Assembly: GCF_039522935.1 (NCBI RefSeq)
Contig: NZ_BAAAEI010000006.1
Coordinates: forward strand, 310,001-374,000
DNA from: Bowmanella denitrificans
GTDB lineage: Bacteria; Pseudomonadota; Gammaproteobacteria; Enterobacterales; Alteromonadaceae
Length of the DNA stretch: 64,000 nt
Reading direction: 5' to 3'
The notes below the pieces were generated by a model that was not told the origin of the DNA, made no database searches, and saw nothing but the letters and a program-made list of their open reading frames with translations. The position numbers were made by a program, and so were the translations under genes. Of the stretch, positions 25,563-34,405 are shown piece by piece. Positions within the stretch are counted from its first letter, which is position 1; each line of letters begins with the position of its first letter.

Positions 25563-26524
25563 CCGATGAGTTTTCCCATATTCAGATTCTGCTCCAGTCG
25601 TTGGTGGGCAGTATTGAGCTCACGAGCGGCATACACAGTGTCTACGCAGACTTTAAGCTGCCCTGTTGCCAAAGCATCTGAAAACGTGCTCCAGAAGCTC
25701 TGGATTAACTCTGACTTATAAGCATCGCTGCGATTACGCAGCGTTGATGCCATCAAGCTCGCTCGTTTCGCCAGCATCATCGCCATATCGAACCTTTCCG
25801 TGTAGCGTCCCCCCAGCAGGGCAAGCTGCACGATACGCCCATCCATATTAAGACACCTAACATTGGCATTGAGGTAATCGCCAGCCACGACATCGACAAT
25901 CAGATCCACGCCTTGCCAGCTTGCCTTTACAGTATCAGTAAACACTTCAGTGCGGTAATTGACTAACAGCTCCGCGCCCAGTGCCTGGCAAAAACTAAGC
26001 TTTATTTCATCGGATGCAGTGACAGCCACCCTGGCGCCAGCATGGCTGGCAAGCTGAATGGCGGCACTGCCCACGCCACTGGCGCCGGCATGAATCAGTA
26101 CCTTTTCTCCGGCCTTTAATCGGCCTAATGTGAACAGAGCCTGGTAGGCAGTCAAAAACACCTCAGCACAGCCGGCAGCCTGATACATATCCATTGTCGC
26201 TGGCACAGCCATCAAATGTTCGGCATGCACTGCCACATATTGGGCATAGCCACCACCTGCCACCAAACCAAAGACTTTATCACCAGGTTGCCATCTACTT
26301 GTCGCACTGCCCGATTTAACCACCTCGCCTGAGATTTCCAGGCCTAATACCAGGCTTTCTCCCTTGGGAGGTGGATATTTGCCTTGTCGCTGCAGGGTAT
26401 CGGCCCGGTTAAGGCCAAAGGCATGCACTTTAACCAGCACCTGATGGGGGGCTATCTGTGGTATCTCCGCCGATTCAATACACAAGGTGTGCTCCGGAGT
26501 CTCGTGCGTAATCTGCAGCATCAT
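25550..26524 (-). CDS. NAD(P)H:quinone oxidoreductase, PIG3-type MDR superfamily
   Basis: 324 residues, medium-chain dehydrogenase/reductase fold without zinc ligands. The N-terminal GroES-like domain has GLNRADTLQRQGKYPPPKG. The Rossmann segment has VLIHAGASGVGSAAIQLA with the nucleotide loop. LGLEISGEVV and PGDKVFGLVAGGGYAQYV fit the PIG3 group (TIGR02824). It probably reduces quinones or enoyl/aldehyde substrates with NADPH. The start overlaps the stop of the acylphosphatase gene, so the two form an operon. Confidence 0.88.
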   Translation of the reverse strand: MMLQITHETPEHTLCIESAEIPQIAPHQVLVKVHAFGLNRADTLQRQGKYPPPKGESLVLGLEISGEVVKSGSATSRWQPGDKVFGLVAGGGYAQYVAVHAEHLMAVPATMDMYQAAGCAEVFLTAYQALFTLGRLKAGEKVLIHAGASGVGSAAIQLASHAGARVAVTASDEIKLSFCQALGAELLVNYRTEVFTDTVKASWQGVDLIVDVVAGDYLNANVRCLNMDGRIVQLALLGGRYTERFDMAMMLAKRASLMASTLRNRSDAYKSELIQSFWSTFSDALATGQLKVCVDTVYAARELNTAHQRLEQNLNMGKLIGYWD

Positions 26525-26793
26525 AGAACCTCAAATCCTGTCACAGATTGGCACGCCACCTCAGTTTGATTTGTGTGGGTTACCTCACTGCCGGGAGGCC
26601 CACCTTGCACAAAATCACATAGAGACATAACGGCTTTATGTTCGCCACAAGCCAGCACTTCCACAGAACCGTCGGGTAGATTCCTAGCAAAACCCGTCAG
26701 TCCCAGTTCAAGCGCCCGCTTCTGGGTATTTTTACGAAAAAATACCCCCTGAACTTTGCCCTCAACTTGTATTCTTATGCATAGCTTCGCCAA
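26521..26793 (-). CDS. yccX: Acylphosphatase
   Basis: 90 residues if translation begins at TTG (26793), which has AGAAGGAA 7 bases upstream and gives the typical family length. It hydrolyses acyl phosphates. The signature KVQGVFFRKNTQKRALELGL has the phosphate-binding Arg, and GFARNLPDGSVEVLACG has the catalytic Asn. The stop overlaps the quinone oxidoreductase start (ATGA). It runs divergently from rlmI. Confidence 0.92.
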   Translation of the reverse strand: MAKLCIRIQVEGKVQGVFFRKNTQKRALELGLTGFARNLPDGSVEVLACGEHKAVMSLCDFVQGGPPGSEVTHTNQTEVACQSVTGFEVL

Positions 26794-26865
26794 GTGCGGA
26801 TTCCTTCTGTACAATGCCGGCAAAATTGGCGGTAACCCGCCGCCGTTGAATTTATGGATTATGCT

Positions 26866-28053
26866 ATGTCATCCACCTTAATTTTGCATCCGGAGCGGGA
26901 CAAATCCCTGCTCAGACGCCACCCCTGGATTTTCGCCAGTGCTATCAAGTCACAAAGAGGTCGCATGCGTCCAGGCGATACCGTTGATGTGCTCAACCAT
27001 GATGGCAAGTGGCTGGCGCGCGCAGCCTGGTCACCACAGTCTCAGATCCAGGCCAGGGTCTGGACTTTTGATCAGCATGAAGTCATTGATAACGCATTTT
27101 TTCTGCGCCGCATTCAAACTGCCCTGCAGGGGCGTCAGGAACTGATCAACCGTCAGGGACTCAGCGGATTTCGTCTGATTGCCGCCGAGTCAGACGGTCT
27201 GCCCGGCGTTACCATAGATAAGTACGACAATGTGCTGGTGTGCCAACTCCTTAGCGCAGGTGCTGATAAACATCGGGACAAGATTGTCTGGGCATTACAA
27301 AAGTGTTTTCCCGAAGACGCCATATTGGAGCGCTCTGATGTGGCGGTCAGAAACAAAGAAGGACTGGAGCCGCTGGTTCAGGTGCTGTCCGGTGAGGTAC
27401 CAGAGGAAGTCGTGATTGAAGAAAATGGCGTCAAGATTCTGGTCAATCCCTTTACCGGACACAAAACCGGTTTTTATCTGGATCAACGTGACAACCGCGC
27501 CATTGCAGGACGCTATGCCAAAGATAAGGACGTACTGAACTGCTTTAGTTATACCGGAACTTTCGGCAGCTATGCGCTAGCCGCCGGAGCCAGACATGTC
27601 ACCAATCTGGATGTCTCTGAACCGGCCCTGGCCCTGGCCCGGCGCAATGTCCAAATCAACGACCTGGATCTAGCCAAATGCGACTTTATTCAGGTCGATG
27701 TATTTCAGGCGCTGCGGGATTACGTACAACAGGGAAAGCAGTTTGACCAGATTATTCTGGATCCCCCCAAGTTTGTTGACAGCAAAGCCAGCCTGAATCG
27801 GGCCTGTCGTGGCTACAAGGACATCAATATGCATGCTATGCAGATTATCCGACCGGGCGGTATCCTTTGCACATTTTCCTGTTCAGGCCTGATGCCTACG
27901 GACTTGTTCCATAAGGTGGTGGCAGATGCCGCGCTGGACGCGGGCCGACAGGTACAATTTCTGGAGAGGCTGGGACAGGCCGCCGACCACCCGGTTGCCA
28001 GCACCTATCCCGAAGGATTCTACCTAAAAGGCCTGGTTTGCCGGGTTATCTGA
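26866..28053 (+). CDS. rlmI: 23S rRNA m5C1962 methyltransferase RlmI
   Basis: 395 residues. An N-terminal PUA-like domain (ERDKSLLRRHPWIFASAI) precedes a Rossmann methyltransferase domain with SAM motif LNCFSYTGTFGSYALAAGA, DPPKFVDSK and the catalytic-Cys region CTFSCSG. It methylates cytosine 1962 of 23S rRNA. Start choice is by alignment with E. coli RlmI (MSxxLxL); an ATG at 26854 is in frame and neither has a strong Shine-Dalgarno. Confidence 0.95.
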   Translation: MSSTLILHPERDKSLLRRHPWIFASAIKSQRGRMRPGDTVDVLNHDGKWLARAAWSPQSQIQARVWTFDQHEVIDNAFFLRRIQTALQGRQELINRQGLSGFRLIAAESDGLPGVTIDKYDNVLVCQLLSAGADKHRDKIVWALQKCFPEDAILERSDVAVRNKEGLEPLVQVLSGEVPEEVVIEENGVKILVNPFTGHKTGFYLDQRDNRAIAGRYAKDKDVLNCFSYTGTFGSYALAAGARHVTNLDVSEPALALARRNVQINDLDLAKCDFIQVDVFQALRDYVQQGKQFDQIILDPPKFVDSKASLNRACRGYKDINMHAMQIIRPGGILCTFSCSGLMPTDLFHKVVADAALDAGRQVQFLERLGQAADHPVASTYPEGFYLKGLVCRVI

Positions 28054-28058
28054 CCGCG

Positions 28059-28081
28059 AAGGGGTGTTTAAACCGCCCCTT
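28059..28081. terminator. Probable shared terminator between rlmI and the PilZ gene
   Basis: AAGGGG and CCCCTT flank GTTTAAAC-containing sequence in the 29-bp convergent gap. The hairpin is GC-rich at its base but there is no long T-run on either side. Confidence 0.4.
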
Positions 28082-28082
28082 A

Positions 28083-28382
28083 TCAGCTCATCTCAATAAT
28101 CTCTACACCCACCATATAGCTGCTGTCAGAACTGGCGGTACAGCGCACCACTCTGGCTTTGGCATTCAGGGAGGGGATCTGGCTGTTACTTGATTCCAGT
28201 AACGCCTGCACCATAGTGCCGGGCTCAATGGACTCTTCCACCTCGAACGACATACCTGTTGCACTGAGATCCTTGCAAATCGCAGATAAAGAACGACTGG
28301 ACTCATCGTCCGTCAGTTTTAATTCGCAGGCGGTATTGACCATCATACGAAAGAAATCGCGCTTATCGTCGTAGCCCAGCAT
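28083..28382 (-). CDS. PilZ-domain protein (possible c-di-GMP receptor)
   Basis: 99 residues, single PilZ domain. The RDFFR segment at 8-12 matches the RxxxR c-di-GMP motif, and DLSATGMSFEVEE matches the D/NxSxxG motif, so ligand binding looks intact. Such stand-alone PilZ proteins act as adaptors in motility or surface behaviour; no partner gene is adjacent. The ATG at 28382 is better spaced from GAGGGG than the ATG at 28388. Confidence 0.85.
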   Translation of the reverse strand: MLGYDDKRDFFRMMVNTACELKLTDDESSRSLSAICKDLSATGMSFEVEESIEPGTMVQALLESSNSQIPSLNAKARVVRCTASSDSSYMVGVEIIEMS

Positions 28383-28460
28383 CACCATCCCCTCAGGTTA
28401 TCAATTAACTCAATTCTTTATATTGTGCCGTTTGAGCCTTGTCAATCTCGGCTGACAAAA

Positions 28461-31400
28461 CTATAGCTGATCCAAATGATTGAGGATGCGTTTTTCCGAT
28501 ATTGGATACGCAGTACCCAATTGTTGAGCAAACAGTGATACCCGCAATTCCTGGATCATCCATTTCACTTCAAGCAGCCCCTGGCTCGCTGGTTGCCCCT
28601 TGGGGAGCTTGTTCAACTTAGCCTGCCATTGCTCCTCCACCCTGCTCACGATAAGCTGCTGCTGTCGGTCACGACTGGGATCTACCGGCAATTTCTCCAG
28701 ACGTTTAGCAATAGCTTGCAAATAGCGGTTCCAGTCATCCAGCCTGGCAGTGCCTATGTCGGTAACAAAGCCAGCATACACCAATGCATCCAGATTCGCT
28801 TTGATATCCCCCACAGCGTTGATCATATTCAGGGGCACATTGCCCTTGAGCTTCTTATGTATTTCATGCGCCAGAGTCAGGCCTTTCTCCACTTTGATGG
28901 CAATGGCCAGCACAGTGTCGTTCAGTTCCCCGCGTATAATTTCATGCAACTGCTCAAATTGCTGCGGCTCCCGGATTTGCTCAGGATTATTCCCCATCAA
29001 CTGGTCAATGGCAGCACTGATGCAGTCGTCAATCAGCGCCTTAATCTGCCCGAATGGGTTAAAATACAAACCCAGTTTGGCCTTGTTGGGTAACTTATCC
29101 TGCAGGTACTTGATCGGCGATGGCAAGTTTAATAGCAACAACCGCCTTAATCCGCTTCTGTGCGCGTCATTCGCCACATGCGGCTGATCAAAGAGTTTAA
29201 TCGCCACACTTTGTTTATTGTCCACCAGCGCCGGGTAAGCCTTAACCTGAAAACTGGCTTGCTTATTGACAAACACTTCACTTAATGTGCCAAAGGACCA
29301 GTTGGTCAGGTCCTGCTGTTCCACTTCCGGGGTGGCCGCTTTTTGCAATGTTTTGCTCAGCTTACCCTGCAGTTTTGCCTGCAATTCCGGCAAATCCCGC
29401 CCTTGTGCAATCAACTTTCCATCTGGGTCCAGTACCTTAAAATTGATGCGAAGGTGATTCGGCAGTTCCTGCAGTTGCCATTCTTCTTCATCCACCTCGA
29501 CCCCGGTCATCTTGCGTAGCTTGTTTGATAAGGCCTGCAGAAAAGGCTGCTCATTCTGGCTTAAATCGGCCACACAAGCCCTGGCATAATCAGGGGCCGG
29601 CACAAAATTGCGTCTCAGGCGCTTAGGCAAGGATTTGATCAGGCTCACCACCAGCTCTTCACGAAGACCAGGTACCAACCAGTCAAACCCTGTTGGTTGG
29701 ACTTGATTCAATAACGGCAGAGGGATTAGCACGCTGACACCATCATCAATATCTTTTGGCTCAAAGTGGTAATCAAGGGCCAGGCTAAGGTTACCCTGAT
29801 GCCAATTGGCCGGGTAATCCAGCTCGCTGACATGGCTGGCGTCCTGGCGCATTAACTGCTCAATATCAAAATTCAGCAGTGTTTTATCCTGCTGTTTGCC
29901 CCACCATTTACGTAACTGTGCTTCGGTGCAGATAGCCGCTGGCAGTAAACGCTGATAAAAAGCGACTAGATCTTCTTCATCCACCAATATGTCGCGGCGA
30001 CGGGACTTGGCTTCCAATTCTTCGATTTGTTCCACCAGCGCCTGATTATGCTTAAGAAAGGCGTAATCCAGTTTGGTATCCAGATTAACCAGAGCTTCGC
30101 GAATAAAAAGCTCGCGGCAGGCAGCAGGGTCAATCTTGCTGTAAATCACCCGCCTGTCCCGCACAATGTCCAGGCCAAATAAACTGATACGCAATGACGC
30201 CATCACCGCGCCCTGCTTCTTCGACCAGTAAGGTTCACTATAATGGGATTTGGCCAAATGACCGGACAGTGACTCCAGCCAGGCAGGATCAATTTTAGCC
30301 ACATCGCGGGCAAACAAACGTGACGTTTCAACCAGCTCGGCAGCCATTACCCACTTAGGCGCCGCCTTAGCCACACCAGAGCCAGGAAAAATCATAAAAC
30401 GGCTGCTTCTGGCCCCCAGATATTCCCGCTCCTTATCTTTAAAGCCGATATGCGAAAGCAGTCCACTGGCGATAGCCTGATGGATAGGTTCATATTCAGC
30501 CGCCTGACTGTTAAGGCGAAAGCCCAGGTCGACAATCGCCTGCTTAAGCTGACTGACAATATCCTGCCATTCCCGCATGCGCAGATAATTCAGAAAATGT
30601 TCGCGACACCATTTGCGCAATTGATTGTTGGTAAGCGCTTTTTGCTGCTGGCGAAATGCCTGCCACAGTTGGTAGTAGGAAAGAAAATCCGACTCTTTGT
30701 TGTGAAACACGCTGTGCGCCTGATCGGCAGCTTGACGTTTATCCTGAGGGCGTTCCCTGGGATCCTGAATACTCAGGGCGGCGGCAATCACCATCACTTC
30801 CTGTAACGCCCCTAAGCTTGCCGCCTCCACCAGCATGCGGGCGTAACGGGGATCTACCGGCAGCCTGGCTATCTGTCGCCCCAATTCCGTCAGTCTGGCC
30901 CGTTGCTCACCCTTGGCATCCTGAATGGCTCCCAGTTCCTGTAACAGCCTGAAACCGTCATTCACATTGCGTGAATCCGGCGCCTGAACAAAGGGAAAGG
31001 CGTCGATATTGCCAAGGCCCAACGCCAACATTTGCAGAATTACTGAAGCCAGGTTGGTGCGCAGAATCTCAGGATCGGTAAATTCAGGACGGCCCAGATA
31101 GTCCTGCTCGCTGTATAGTCGAATGCAAATCCCTTCACTAACCCGGCCACAGCGCCCGGCACGCTGGTTCGCTGAAGCCTGAGATATGGCTTCAATGGGC
31201 AGCCGCTGCACTTTACTGCGGGCACTGTATCGAGACAAACGGGCAAAGCCAGGGTCAATGACATACTTAATTCCTGGCACCGTCAGTGAGGTTTCTGCCA
31301 CATTGGTGGCCAGCACAATACGTCTGCCGCCATGGGGCGCAAAAATACGATTCTGCTCAGCCGCCGACAATCTGGCATACAACGGCAAGATTTCAGTGGC

Positions 31401-32327
31401 GCGTAACTGAGCTTTTTGCAATGCGTCTGCGGTATCACGAATTTCCCGTTCACCACTTAAGAATACCAATATATCGCCGCTGCTTTCCCGGCCCAATTCG
31501 TTTACGGCATCCAATATACCCTGAATTTGATCGCGATCTTCCTCACCCTCATCCAGCGGTCGGTAGCGCACTTCTACCGGGTAGGTGCGACCGCTGACCT
31601 GTATTACCGGGGCATGATTAAAGTGACGGGAAAAACGTTCCGGATCGATAGTGGCACTGGTAATAATCAGTTTAAGATCGGGGCGCCGCGGCAACAGTTG
31701 TTTCAGATAGCCCAGAATAAAATCAATATTCAGGCTTCGCTCGTGGGCCTCGTCAATAATGATGGTGTCATACTGATTTAAAAACCTGTCCTGCTGGATC
31801 TCGGCCAGCAGAATACCGTCGGTCATCAGTTTAACGTAGGTCTGCTCACTCACCTGATCGGTAAACCGCACTTTATAGCCAACCGCCTGCCCCATTTGGC
31901 TTTGCAGTTCCTCTGCAATACGGTTCGCCACACTGCGAGCCGCCAGCCGTCTGGGCTGGGTATGTCCGATCAGGCCGCGTACACCCCGGCCCAGTTCCAG
32001 ACAAATTTTTGGTAATTGAGTGGTTTTCCCAGAGCCGGTTTCACCAGCCACAATAACCACCTGATGTTCGGCAATGGCTTTGGCAATCTCATCCCGGTGC
32101 TCACTGACCGGCAGATCAGGATAATCAATTTTCGGCACACCCTCTTTGCGCAACTGACTACGTTGTACCGATTGCAACACCTCATCGGTGAGTGCCGCTA
32201 ACGCCTGAGGTTCAGAAGACAGTTTCTGCAGGCGTCGCCAGAATCGATGCCTGTCCACTTGCATGGATTGATTAATTAGCGCTTTTAGATTGGCAATAGA
32301 CAAAGGTAAAGGGATCCGCACGTGCAA
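28461..32327 (-). CDS. hrpA: ATP-dependent RNA helicase HrpA (DEAH box)
   Basis: 1288 residues, near E. coli HrpA length. RecA1 has Walker A GETGSGKT (95-102) and DEAH at 192-195; RecA2 has LVFLSGEREI and QRAGRCGR. Winged-helix/ratchet and OB regions follow, then the long HrpA-specific C-terminal DUF3418 region ending near LAQQLGTAYPISEKRILNHL. E. coli HrpA has been linked to mRNA processing and rescue of collided ribosomes. The first in-frame codon is TTG at 32327; GTG at 32321 and a TTG slightly downstream are alternatives, and none has a clear Shine-Dalgarno. Confidence 0.95.
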   Translation of the reverse strand: MHVRIPLPLSIANLKALINQSMQVDRHRFWRRLQKLSSEPQALAALTDEVLQSVQRSQLRKEGVPKIDYPDLPVSEHRDEIAKAIAEHQVVIVAGETGSGKTTQLPKICLELGRGVRGLIGHTQPRRLAARSVANRIAEELQSQMGQAVGYKVRFTDQVSEQTYVKLMTDGILLAEIQQDRFLNQYDTIIIDEAHERSLNIDFILGYLKQLLPRRPDLKLIITSATIDPERFSRHFNHAPVIQVSGRTYPVEVRYRPLDEGEEDRDQIQGILDAVNELGRESSGDILVFLSGEREIRDTADALQKAQLRATEILPLYARLSAAEQNRIFAPHGGRRIVLATNVAETSLTVPGIKYVIDPGFARLSRYSARSKVQRLPIEAISQASANQRAGRCGRVSEGICIRLYSEQDYLGRPEFTDPEILRTNLASVILQMLALGLGNIDAFPFVQAPDSRNVNDGFRLLQELGAIQDAKGEQRARLTELGRQIARLPVDPRYARMLVEAASLGALQEVMVIAAALSIQDPRERPQDKRQAADQAHSVFHNKESDFLSYYQLWQAFRQQQKALTNNQLRKWCREHFLNYLRMREWQDIVSQLKQAIVDLGFRLNSQAAEYEPIHQAIASGLLSHIGFKDKEREYLGARSSRFMIFPGSGVAKAAPKWVMAAELVETSRLFARDVAKIDPAWLESLSGHLAKSHYSEPYWSKKQGAVMASLRISLFGLDIVRDRRVIYSKIDPAACRELFIREALVNLDTKLDYAFLKHNQALVEQIEELEAKSRRRDILVDEEDLVAFYQRLLPAAICTEAQLRKWWGKQQDKTLLNFDIEQLMRQDASHVSELDYPANWHQGNLSLALDYHFEPKDIDDGVSVLIPLPLLNQVQPTGFDWLVPGLREELVVSLIKSLPKRLRRNFVPAPDYARACVADLSQNEQPFLQALSNKLRKMTGVEVDEEEWQLQELPNHLRINFKVLDPDGKLIAQGRDLPELQAKLQGKLSKTLQKAATPEVEQQDLTNWSFGTLSEVFVNKQASFQVKAYPALVDNKQSVAIKLFDQPHVANDAHRSGLRRLLLLNLPSPIKYLQDKLPNKAKLGLYFNPFGQIKALIDDCISAAIDQLMGNNPEQIREPQQFEQLHEIIRGELNDTVLAIAIKVEKGLTLAHEIHKKLKGNVPLNMINAVGDIKANLDALVYAGFVTDIGTARLDDWNRYLQAIAKRLEKLPVDPSRDRQQQLIVSRVEEQWQAKLNKLPKGQPASQGLLEVKWMIQELRVSLFAQQLGTAYPISEKRILNHLDQL

Positions 32328-32399
32328 CAGTGGGCGCAGATCCTAGAAGAAGGACGCATAGATTTCCAGACCTTATGCAGGTCAGTCGTGTAATTCCTG

Positions 32400-32819
32400 C
32401 TACACCGCCCGTTTATAACCAGCCTGCAGTTGTATATCTATGGCATGCAACACATCGGCGCGGGTAATGGCTCCCATCAGAAGCCCGTCATCATCCACCA
32501 CCGGGTAAACCTTGGGCTTTTCACCCAGCATTTTTTGTGCAAGTTCGATAATCGACATATAAGGCTTAATAGACAATACTTCTTGGCGCATAATGTCTGA
32601 CACCCTGGCGACTTGTTCACGATAAAAACTCGATTCAAGCATTCTGGCCAGACAATCCTGCTCAGACAGAAAACCCACCAGCCGGCGCTCTGCATCCACC
32701 ACAGGGCCACCTGTTTGGCGACTGTGCAACAACCTTTCCACCGCCTCTGCCACCGTCATATGCGGGGCAAAGGTCACTGGCCGACGATTCATATAATCAC
32801 TGACTTGCAAGGACTCCAT
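32400..32819 (-). CDS. CBS-domain-pair protein
   Basis: 139 residues: two CBS domains (about 8-60 and 75-130), e.g. VSDYMNRRPVTFAPHMTVAE and DIMRQEVLSIKPYMSIIELA. CBS pairs bind adenine nucleotides and often regulate partner proteins; this one has no fused effector. The ATG at 32819 follows GGAGG. It lies upstream of hrpA on the same strand, separated by 72 bp. Confidence 0.9.
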   Translation of the reverse strand: MESLQVSDYMNRRPVTFAPHMTVAEAVERLLHSRQTGGPVVDAERRLVGFLSEQDCLARMLESSFYREQVARVSDIMRQEVLSIKPYMSIIELAQKMLGEKPKVYPVVDDDGLLMGAITRADVLHAIDIQLQAGYKRAV

Positions 32820-32995
32820 AAAGCCTCCCCTTTTGTTTTGAAGCACAGTGCCTAGCAACTGGTAAAGTAGCCGCCAACTGAACGACTATCACGCAGCAAA
32901 GCCAACCCAGCTAAGTCGCTGAAATAAGTTGGTATAAGTTAAGAGTAGACCCACAAATCGGGTTATTCACAGTGGCGGGCTAAAAAATTGATGAA

Positions 32996-33027
32996 ACCGA
33001 CAGGCCGTTGTTATTCAGCCTGTCGGT
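32996..33027 (-). terminator. Probable terminator of the asparaginase gene
   Basis: ACCGACAGGC and GCCTGTCGGT form a perfect 10-bp stem with a 12-base loop, 20 bp after the asparaginase stop. On the minus strand it is followed by TTTCATCAATTTTTT, a broken U-tract, so termination is likely but not certain. Confidence 0.6.
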
Positions 33028-33047
33028 AACGCCAAACGAAAGAGTAG

Positions 33048-34079
33048 TTACTGCGCTGACTCATCAGCAAAAATAGCGACCTGTACTTTACCATTTACAT
33101 CCACACTGGCCCGGTACATCCCCTGCGTGTTAAACGGCATACTGATTTCGCCCTGATTATCCACCAGGATAACGCCACCGCTGCCGCCGGCATTTTTCAG
33201 CACATTGTGGATAACAGACTGCGCCGCCACTTTGGCGGGAATATTCAAATACTGGCTTCTGGCACAAATATCTGCAGCCACATTGTAACGGATAAAATAT
33301 TCACCATGACCGGTAGAGGATACGGCGCAGCTTTGATTGTCAGCAAAGGTTCCAGCCCCAATGATAGGAGAATCTCCAATTCTTCCCCAGCGTTTCGCGG
33401 TCATGCCGCCGGTGGACGTGGCTGCCGCCAGGTTGCCTTGTTTATCCAATGCCACCGCACCCACCGTACCAAACTTGTAATCCAGCATATCCGGGCGGGA
33501 AAAAGCAGTCTTATCCTGTTTCAGGGTTTCTTTGGCTTTGTCCAGTTGCTGGCGCCTGGCATCGGAGTCGAAATAGCTGTTTTCCACTTTCTCCAACCCC
33601 TGAGTGTCAGCAAAATCTTCTGCCCCCTGACCACTTAATATGACGTGATGGGATTTTTCCATCACCGCCCGAGCCAGAGCAATAGGGCTCTTAACGGTTT
33701 TCACCCCAGCCACCGCCCCAGCAGCACGGGTTTTCCCTTCCATAATCGAGGCATCCAGTTCGTGCTCACCGTTATAGGTATACACCGCTCCCCGGCCGGC
33801 ATTAAATAGCGGTGAGTCTTCCAGTATCTGCACAGATGCCACCACGGCATCCAGGCTAGACGCGCCATTTTGCAAGAGTGCATAACCAGCCGTCACCGCC
33901 TCTTCCAGCTTCGCCCGGTACTGTTGTTCACGTTCTGGGGTTAATTGGGCTTTACTGACGGTGCCTGCACCACCATGAATGGCAATAGCTATGGGAGAAT
34001 GGTCCTGGGCCTGGGCCTGGGCCTGGGTAGATAATGTCATGGCGGTTAAACTCAGCAAGATGGCGAGATTGCGCTTCAT
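33048..34079 (-). CDS. Isoaspartyl peptidase/L-asparaginase, exported Ntn-hydrolase
   Basis: 343 residues with an N-terminal signal peptide (MKRNLAILLSLTAMTLSTQA). The mature part is a plant-type asparaginase: AIHGGAGT near residue 34-40, DAVVASVQILEDSPLFNAGRG, and the autocleavage nucleophile Thr205 in KFGTVGAVALD, followed by STGGMTAKRWGRIGDSPIIG with substrate residues. It should self-cleave into alpha and beta chains and hydrolyse beta-aspartyl peptides or asparagine in the periplasm. The Gln-Ala repeat before the mature domain is encoded by a four-copy hexanucleotide repeat. Confidence 0.93.
   Translation of the reverse strand: MKRNLAILLSLTAMTLSTQAQAQAQDHSPIAIAIHGGAGTVSKAQLTPEREQQYRAKLEEAVTAGYALLQNGASSLDAVVASVQILEDSPLFNAGRGAVYTYNGEHELDASIMEGKTRAAGAVAGVKTVKSPIALARAVMEKSHHVILSGQGAEDFADTQGLEKVENSYFDSDARRQQLDKAKETLKQDKTAFSRPDMLDYKFGTVGAVALDKQGNLAAATSTGGMTAKRWGRIGDSPIIGAGTFADNQSCAVSSTGHGEYFIRYNVAADICARSQYLNIPAKVAAQSVIHNVLKNAGGSGGVILVDNQGEISMPFNTQGMYRASVDVNGKVQVAIFADESAQ
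34004..34027. repeat. Hexanucleotide tandem repeat in the asparaginase signal region
   Basis: CCTGGG is repeated four times without mismatch. On the coding strand it encodes Gln-Ala pairs around the signal peptidase site. Gain or loss of units keeps the frame. Confidence 0.9.
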
Positions 34080-34405
34080 ATAGGGTGTCCTGTCGTTATT
34101 GTATATTGACCAAACAGTTTGTTGGAGCAGCGAGCCTAACAGAATTTTTTCCGATAGGCTTGTCGGCCGTCCCTACAATAGCAGTCTTTAACGAATGCCA
34201 TGCCAGGGGCAATAACTTAAACCTTGTAAGCCCTCAAATTTTCAGGCACCCATTTATAGTCAATAAATGGTTGTGGATAGCCGTTCCTTCATTAGTATTA
34301 ATACGCCGATATCTATCCAGTATAAACGGCTAATCGGTTGAGTTTCGGCTAATAATCTGCTGAGATTCATGCCATCTACTCAACTGGCTATTGGAAGGTT
34401 ATTGT
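34080..34405. other. Divergent intergenic region, asparaginase/sbcB
   Basis: About 326 bp with no gene. It holds an 8-bp inverted repeat, CCATTTAT (34250-34257) and ATAAATGG (34263-34270), around AGTCA, which could be an operator or small hairpin. I see no consensus promoter and no RNA gene. Confidence 0.35.
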
